Shown here in pieces: positions 58,270 to 64,000 of a stretch of 64,000 nucleotides of DNA. The notes under the pieces are model-generated. The model was not told the origin of the DNA. It was given only the letters and a program-made list of their open reading frames with translations, and did no database searches. The stretch comes from Talinum fruticosum. Taxonomy: Eukaryota; Streptophyta; Magnoliopsida; Caryophyllales; Talinaceae. Location of the stretch: contig JAITYX010000086.1 of the NCBI GenBank assembly GCA_021018815.1, positions 1,984,001 to 2,048,000 on the forward strand, read 5' to 3'. The translations under genes and the position numbers were made by a program. The stretch's first letter is position 1; each line of letters begins with the position of its first letter.

Positions 58270-58632
58270 GCGAAGAGCAACAACGGAGTTTGACATACCT
58301 CCATTGCCTGTTGTTGTCCGTTGCCATCTTCATACTCAACAAAACCATAACGAGTACCCTCGACCGTAGTAAAGTTTACAAAACTAGACTGTCGATCGAA
58401 TACCGTATGTTAAAAGGAGTAATGCAAACAATTAAACTTCCATGGCAAACATACCTTATTTCACTGCAATTAAATACCATTGTGCTTCATGGGCCCAAGC
58501 TTTTGGAATTCCTTTTGAACTAGTTCACTTGTTGCTTCATGGGCCCTTGTCCGTGAAATTTTGAGACAAGGTAAGTGTCCTTGTTTAGGATACTTGTGCA
58601 TAATCACAGCGAATGCGAGTCCCATGCTCTTA
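58270..58632 (-). other. Exon-like minus-strand sequence inside a large intron of the Ulp1-like gene
   Basis: On the minus strand an open piece after an AG (58632 downward) reads MGLAFAVIMHKYPKQGHLPC then LKISRTRAHEATSELVQKEF. A second piece, ending at a GTATGT donor near 58295, reads TVEGTRYGFVEYEDGNGQQQ AME. They look coding and lie between donors and acceptors of the right strand. I do not recognise the family. The repeat GGGCCCATGAAGCA occurs twice within the first piece. Confidence 0.3.
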
Positions 58633-61008
58633 AAATAATAAAATCAACCATGGAGATATTATTAGCCACAAAAACCTGTTTTAAGTAATACACACCTTCA
58701 AGAGGAAAACTAATATTCTTCAAAATTTCCTGAATGTTTTAACAATGATCACACTTGAGAAGTTCACAAAGCATAGACTGTTCATTGTATATTACTGTGG
58801 TTATATAGGCATATGAGGAACTCATGTGAAATTGAATGCTTTAAATGAGTCAATCATGGAAATTGTTTGTATGGCTTCCACCGTTTTTATGGGTTCTATG
58901 ATGATGTTTTGGAAGTCAATTTAGAGAGACATTTCGATCAAACAAAATAAATTAATTTGATTTATGCTAACGACAACATTTATTGACACATACACAAATT
59001 CGGACAACTTAGGAAGCAACATAAAATCACACAAGAAAAGAAAATGGTTATGATCAGCTACAAATTTTCAGGTTGTCTTAGTTATGCTTTCATGTTCCGT
59101 ACCCCAAACAAGATCTAAACCTTCCCTTGCCTCCCATAAGCCTTTGATGCTATGGGATCCCTTATCCTCATACTCCTTGGAGGATCGTTGTTGTATGTCT
59201 TCTTTATGCATTCATCTGTTCTTCCTTTCGGGGTGTGCTTACCTTGGAAGAGCGGTTGCGACGTGCGCGTGACACTGTACGCATCGAGAGAAGGAAGCTC
59301 ATCGCATAACACGGGCACGAGTGTGATTCATTAAGACGAGAGGTTGCTCGAGTTTGAGATGAGGTTCAAGGCAACCGATGCTCATCCAAGTCATGGCATG
59401 TCTACGAATCCTGATGATGTAGAGCTACGTGAGGGACATGATGCTTTGCGTGTTGACCCTGACGTGTCCACTTTTGTGATGGACCGGGAAGTAACAACGG
59501 TGCTTTGGGGCTGTGTCTCTGCTGCACAAATTCGGAATGAGGACGACCCAACTACTGATAAGGCTGGCATTGGAGGACAATCTTCAACACACAGAGTCGG
59601 ATCAACAGTGGGGTCTCGATTGAAAAGTTTCCCTAGAACAAGAGTCCCTTCCAAAGTGCAATCTTCACCATATACTGACCCCTCCAAGCGGGGTCACGCA
59701 CGTGCGGCAAAGGGTAATATACCACCTACAGTCCCCACGACCCGTTCAAGGGGTAAGGCCGTGATGACAATCCCGACGGAGGTAAGTGACGTTACAAACA
59801 CCTGTCAATGTAATTTTTTGTGTTCCTCCATTCACTTGTAAATTGATGTCTTAGTTTTGGTACCATTGCACGCAATTGCTTTCATTACTATCTTTCCATA
59901 TACATAAGTTCATATTTTTGGGTTAAGGTGGTCTTGGGCATTATGTACTGCCACACGGTGGCCTATGTGTAAAATGCCGGTGTTAGTGTTCGCATTACAT
60001 TGACAATGTACACCGTATAGACATACAATTCATTCAACCATTCGAGTAACATCCCTAGACTAAGAATACACATAACGTGAATGCAAAGAATAAACATACT
60101 CAAGTTTATGGCTTTTTACGATGTCGGTAAAGTGTAAGACAATGACAACTTTTTTGTCTTCGTCTGCTGATACGTTCTGTTTGTCTTTCTTGCACAACAA
60201 CATACGAGCTGCCCATATTGCACGATCCAGTGACAAAACCCTTTAATGAGGTAAAATAACCTTATGTAATTTGCTATTCGTATTCATCTTTGTCAAGTGC
60301 TTTTGTTTGAGACTTGATGATTGACCCTACTTTATGTGTCCACTAGCATGTTAGGGAGTACTTGACAAAGCCGTTGGCAAAAGAGGAGAAGGACTTGCTA
60401 GCGATTGTGCGTCAATCATGCAAGTCGTTCAAAAACCGAGTGATTGGTATGCAAATCAACCGATGTAATTCAGAACCATTGTCTTTTGCATGAACTTCGT
60501 TACTCATTGTATATTCTCATGTTGCGGGAATGTTAAACTCCCTGGTGCTTCAAACCCGAACGCTTTTGGGGATACGTTGAGTGCCCTCATTCATGTTGTC
60601 CTGAAGCGCGGCGCATATGATACGTGGCAAAAGTACTTGTATTGGGGGACTTGCGGTTAATGAATACGGGTCACTCCTCAAAAGCGCCGGGAAATGTATG
60701 GGGACTTGTCTTGGCGAGACCGTGTACTTGCCGTACCAAATGCGGGTTTGTTCGGACTGGCATAACCAAACGTGCGTTACTTACCGTATACTATTTCCTT
60801 CATTACTCGTACAATTGTTGTGTGAGCGAGGCAACTTTCAAGCCCAAGGCCGTCAACGCGTCCATTCGGGTTACGCTGCGGAAACGTTTCAATGAATCCG
60901 TCCGCTTCGTAAGCCTTCAACTTAACGACCTATGGATAACACATGTTTTTCATAATGGTTCGTCTCGTAGAAGTTACTTGTTATACATAAATGTATGGTT
61001 GCGGGTGT

Positions 61009-61657
61009 TTTCGCCCTACTAGAGGCGGAGGTCGGACATTGGGTTACGTTAGTTGCTGACTTCCATGCCGGGCGATTCTTCGTCTACGACTCCCTACATT
61101 TGAAAGGGCCATTGCTCAAAAGCAAGAAGGAGAAGCCCGGTCCGACCTGATCGGGGCAGCGGTAAGCGTCCTTGTTTAGGATAGGTTGTCGTATATTGAA
61201 AGCCGTTGTCTATTAGTTTATATTTCCCTTACTAAGTGTGTTGTGTCGAAACTCGAAATTGCATCAGCTTTGCAAGCATGCACATATATAGATGATGATT
61301 TCTCATGGGAAGTTGAGCACGCTGACTGCCCTCAACAAACGAAGTCGGTGTTCTTTTCCTAACTTAACCGTTTATATCTTAGGCCAACGAACTATTTCTC
61401 CGAGTTACTGTTACATCCCATAGTGAGTGTATCAACTTTTAACACCTGCTTCCTTTGTTGGCAAATGTTATTGTAGTGGGTACGATTGCGGCGTTTACAT
61501 GATATTGTTTATGGACGTGTTGTCGTTGAGGTCGAGCGGACTTTTCTTTGACGAAATGGATATTAGACTCATCCGCGATAAGATGCTTGCTCGGCCTCTC
61601 GAATGGCTATATTACCCACTTCCCGGTCCATTCCTATCTTCATCTGCGTCATTATGA
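61009..61657 (+). pseudogene. Ulp1 C48 protease catalytic domain exons
   Basis: This is the C-terminal part of the gene above. The first exon reads VAGVFALLEAEVGHWVTLVA then DFHAGRFFVYDSLHLKGPL, with catalytic His at 61037-61039 and Asp at 61088-61090. An in-frame TGA at about 61149 precedes the GTAAGC donor. The middle exon (about 61245-61347) reads LEIASALQACTYIDDDFSWE then VEHADCPQQTKS, with the oxyanion Gln at about 61333-61338. The last exon reads GYDCGVYMILFMDVLSLRSS and ends with a stop at about 61655, with catalytic Cys at 61487-61489. All four site residues survive. Such enzymes cleave SUMO-type conjugates; the natural substrate here is unknown. Confidence 0.85.
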
Positions 61658-62241
61658 TGGCACGTATGCACCATTTGCTTTGTTAGTCAATGTCTTATTA
61701 TGAATACGTTACACAACAGGGTGTAGTTGTCATCAATGTTTCACGCTTAGTAATTGTGAATAGGTTGTTTATGTATAATGCAGTAGTTGGTTATTGTGTT
61801 CATGGTGGGAATGATGTACTTTGGAGTATTGCATGTCGGTGTCAATAGGTTGCGGGTGTATAATGCGGTACTTTGCTACCGGTGCTACTCATCATGCACA
61901 TTTGGAGTATTGCATGTCAACGTGATGCCCTTGTCATCAAGCGGTTCCGAAAACAAGGATTCAGCCTCACCAATGTAAACGAAGCTATACGATTTGTACT
62001 TGGTTATTTTGTAAATGGTATTTGCTCAATTGATGTAGATAGTTATCATTTTAAGGGGAGAACCTTATGCATGTTTATATTTACTTGGATGAAATTTATT
62101 CGGTATTTTTGGAGGCAAACAATTAAGTGCAATATTGTACCCTTACATGGTCGGCTCTCCTTGTCCAAGTCATTCATTTCAATGATAACCTTTTACGCAA
62201 TACACATACATTTAAGCATGCTTGAACATCTCCAATGGGCT
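61658..62241. other. 3' flank of the Ulp1-like gene
   Basis: No supported gene. GTTGCGGGTGTATAATGCGG-like and CATTTGGAGTATTGCATGTC segments are each present twice (61740-61920), a short imperfect duplication. Confidence 0.4.
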
Positions 62242-62371
62242 AATGGAGAGCGGGACCTTTATTAGAGGCTAGGAGTGCACAATGACGATAACTATCCCAT
62301 TAATTAAATGGAGAATGGGACCTTCTTTGGATGCGAGGAGTCCACAATGACGATTACTATCCCATTACGTA
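62242..62371. repeat. 65-bp tandem duplication
   Basis: AATGGAGAGCGGGACCTT...GGAGTGCACAATGACGAT starts at 62242 and recurs as AATGGAGAATGGGACCTT...GGAGTCCACAATGACGAT at 62307, with a period of 65 bp. Confidence 0.85.
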
Positions 62372-62650
62372 CTACGGAAATGCAATCTATTGGTACTCCG
62401 AAAGTCACATCATCATGTACAAAATAATCCCAAACCTCCCCTTTTGCGTATACAAACATAATCCAAAAATAACGGTAATGACTAAGCCGTATATAAACGA
62501 GTACCATCCCATTAAGTACCTCGGAAATGCAATTCATAGTTACAAAAGTGATATCATCATATACAACGAAGTCCAATACAATAGTAACACATATACAAAC
62601 ATACTCCCAAAAGAACACTGATGATGATCGGCCTATACAAAAAAGGACCA
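62352..62650. repeat. Diverged tandem repeat of about 150 bp (2 units)
   Basis: CCCATTACGTACTACGGAAATGCAAT...CACATCATCATGTACAAAA...ACAAACATAATCC near 62362 is matched by CCCATTAAGTACCTCGGAAATGCAAT...GATATCATCATATACAACG...ACAAACATACTCC near 62509. It overlaps the end of the 65-bp repeat. Confidence 0.7.
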
Positions 62651-62790
62651 TCTGCGAAAAACTAATTCATGGTAATTGACGTGAATATCACCTTGCCTAC
62701 CTTCATCGTACCAATATACAATGACAATGAATCCCATTATACACATACCCAAAACAATCATGCCAATTCAATTGAAGATGATCTTCTTAA

Positions 62791-63536
62791 CTATATTTCC
62801 CACCCAAAATGAAGCTCATTGTACCCGTACGGACTACATATCGAGTCCACAACAGTTGCCCTCTTCAGCATGTACAGGATAACGAACATGCACACGAGAA
62901 CCAACCTCACCAATTCCCAATAAATATCATACTTACGTTGGTTCCTCAACCTGAACTCATTTTCTTTGTACTTAGGTGACAACAACTTTGGCAGCGATTA
63001 AATCAGCAATCAATTTCCGAGTTTGCCGTTCAATTGTCGAAGCCGACACCTTTTCGGTTCTCGTCAATGGTTCATCCACGTAAGCGGAATGGTTACGAGG
63101 CCCTCTACAAAAAATCAACACAAGCTGGTTGGATGATCGGAGATATATTCAATTATTAATATATGCGGTTCATTTAGTGTGGGTAATATTAATGAAGTTA
63201 TATTAATGTTTTGCTAATATATTATGGCATCATACAGTTTGGTCAAAGTTTGAAAGTGATTGGAAAGTTCATAACCTTATGACATCTTGTACGGCGTCCG
63301 AATCTGTTTGAAGAATCGCGAACTATGTCGACGGGGAGCCCACAATCACATAGAAGCTGGGGCATCAATGTCATCGTCATTTCCGAAGACCCTACTGCGG
63401 AATAGTTGCACCCGGTTTCAGATTCAATGCCCATTGAATGATTCGAAGTGAGTAAATTTGTGGTAAACTTGTAGTGGACGGCTATTGGACAGTGACAATT
63501 TATTGAGGTAAGGCCACAATCACATTCATGGTGCAC
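62791..63536 (-). pseudogene. GRF-type zinc-finger gene with C-terminal membrane helix, frameshifted
   Basis: Minus strand. The first exon (63536 to about 63276) contains QLLCDCGLPVDIVRDSSNRF then GRRTRCHK, the first half of a GRF zinc finger (C-x-C-G...G-R-R...C). It ends at an AAG/GTTATG donor. After a TTGTAG acceptor near 63105 the next exon reads GPRNHSAYVDEPLTRTEKVS then ASTIERQTRKLIADLI. YVDEPLT matches the end of plant GRF domains, and a coil follows. After a one-base shift near 62985 the last part reads ENEFRLRNQRKYDIYWELVR then LVLVCMFVILYML, a membrane helix, as in many small plant GRF proteins. Intron phase is not clean. The cysteine/histidine set, coil and helix order support the call. 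Confidence 0.6.
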
Positions 63537-63779
63537 TTGTACTTTCCTTTGAATTTATTGTGAGGTTAGTGGTATGTTTAATTTGGTGTAGTGGAGGCCC
63601 ACTATACCTTCATAATGGCGCCAAACTTCCTTCGGCTCCCGCCAAACTTCGGTCGGCTCCGCCAAAGTCCCCAAAGTACAAGCGGCTGTGAACCGAACAC
63701 GTCATTTGTAAATGCAATTTCACCACATCACTAATTAATGTATGCCACCTACTTTCCATATGTTATTAGAAATTATTAG
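63537..63779. other. Upstream flank of the GRF gene
   Basis: No gene. A short local duplication CGCCAAACTTC...CGGCTCC occurs twice at 63620-63665. Confidence 0.4.
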
Positions 63780-63906
63780 GATAATTTTATAATATTATAA
63801 TATGAAAACATTGATACCTTTGTATAATTTGGTGTGTCTATTGGGATATTTTTATAATATTATAATATGAAAACATTGATACCTTTTTATAATTTGGTGT
63901 ATCTGG
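63780..63906. repeat. 65-bp tandem duplication, AT-rich
   Basis: TTTATAATATTATAATATGA then AAACATTGATACCTTTGTAT is repeated with an exact 65-bp offset (63786 and 63851) and only a few changes, so it is recent. Confidence 0.92.
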
Positions 63907-64000
63907 TTTTTCCACTACCATGTAACGTTCAATTAAGCATCATATTTGCTAATAAGTGATGAAGGGAAGTGATTTGTATAATTATAGTAAGCAATACTTA

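Larger units (their letters stand above)
56350..61657 (+). pseudogene. Ulp1-family (C48 cysteine protease) gene with DUF1985-like N-terminal half, frameshifted
   Basis: Exon-like pieces with splice donors: 56350-57421 (donor CAG/GTAGGT), about 57530-57671 (GAG/GTGAGA), 57769-57869 (GAG/GTATGT), about 59230-59781 (GAG/GTAAGT), 60347-60446 (GTATGC), about 60515-61161 (GTAAGC), about 61245-61347, and about 61475-61657. The N-terminus (MTGKSGNKRRKAVAIN) is basic then acidic. A globular part follows: LIKRWVPRWKAFEN, MSRMGEWERKWV, WLRLYC, GVFFPRSPNGANWH, GRYAWAEAIWRDMVRNIEDT, INLGGFCVLV, LWFYEHTTQ. This resembles the DUF1985-type module that precedes Ulp1 domains in plant genes often carried by Mutator-like elements. 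Frameshifts near 56735, 56950 and 57200-57250 break the first exon. Confidence 0.72.

Noticed and set aside
1..64000. Search by eye for tRNA, rRNA, CRISPR arrays, bacterial-type operons or riboswitches
   Set aside because: None seen; the PBS sites are the only tRNA-related sequences.

Overview
The window is repeat-dense nuclear DNA from a flowering plant, most likely a eudicot; the species cannot be fixed from sequence alone. The evidence is the mix of element lineages: Tekay/Del and Tat/Ogre-type Ty3/gypsy retrotransposons, a Ty1/copia element, CACTA and hAT DNA transposons, a plant Ulp1-family gene with introns, and a plant-type GRF zinc-finger gene. I see no intact single-copy host gene, no rRNA or tRNA gene and no CRISPR array.

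Layout. 1-11450: a plus-strand Tekay-type gypsy element. Its 5' LTR is cut by the window start and carries a nested 1.6-kb solo LTR (1490-3095). A decayed interior follows (RT 6285-6679, RNase H, integrase C-terminus with chromodomain), then a complete 3' LTR (8370-11450). This element sits inside minus-strand Tat-type element A (11451-19419: RNase H, RT, spacer, gag-protease, leader minisatellite, PBS, 5' LTR). 19420-20770 is AT-rich and built from ATTCATC/GATGAAT motifs that flip orientation. 20771-39278 is a second minus-strand Tat-type element, B. Its 3' LTR is split by a 2.3-kb insertion, an antisense intron-containing ORF block lies between pol and the 3' LTR, and pol has an internal deletion.

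39279-43741 is the remnant of a CACTA transposon interrupted by a Tekay-family solo LTR (39477-42148, exact 5-bp target duplication). 44373-52143 is a non-autonomous hAT element with an exact 8-bp target duplication. Inside it lies a full-length but frameshifted Ty1/copia element (45590-51416).

From about 54 kb to the end is a different landscape. GA-rich and tandem-repeat DNA leads into a plus-strand Ulp1/C48 cysteine-protease family gene (56350-61657) with a DUF1985-like N-terminal half and all four catalytic-site residues, but broken by frameshifts. A convergent minus-strand gene follows (62791-63536) for a GRF-type zinc finger with a C-terminal membrane helix, also frameshifted.

No genes here form a host pathway. 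The relationships are those of nested transposons: each retroelement encodes its own gag, protease, integrase, RT and RNase H, and nearly all copies are inactivated. The most interesting signals are: (1) a perfect 14-bp complementarity between U5 of the copia LTR and the sequence at its primer-binding position, with no tRNA-type PBS; (2) the antisense, apparently spliced ORF inside Tat element B; (3) the Ulp1-like / GRF-zinc-finger gene pair embedded in tandem repeats. Many breaks are single-base indels, so some 'pseudogene' calls could partly reflect assembly error.
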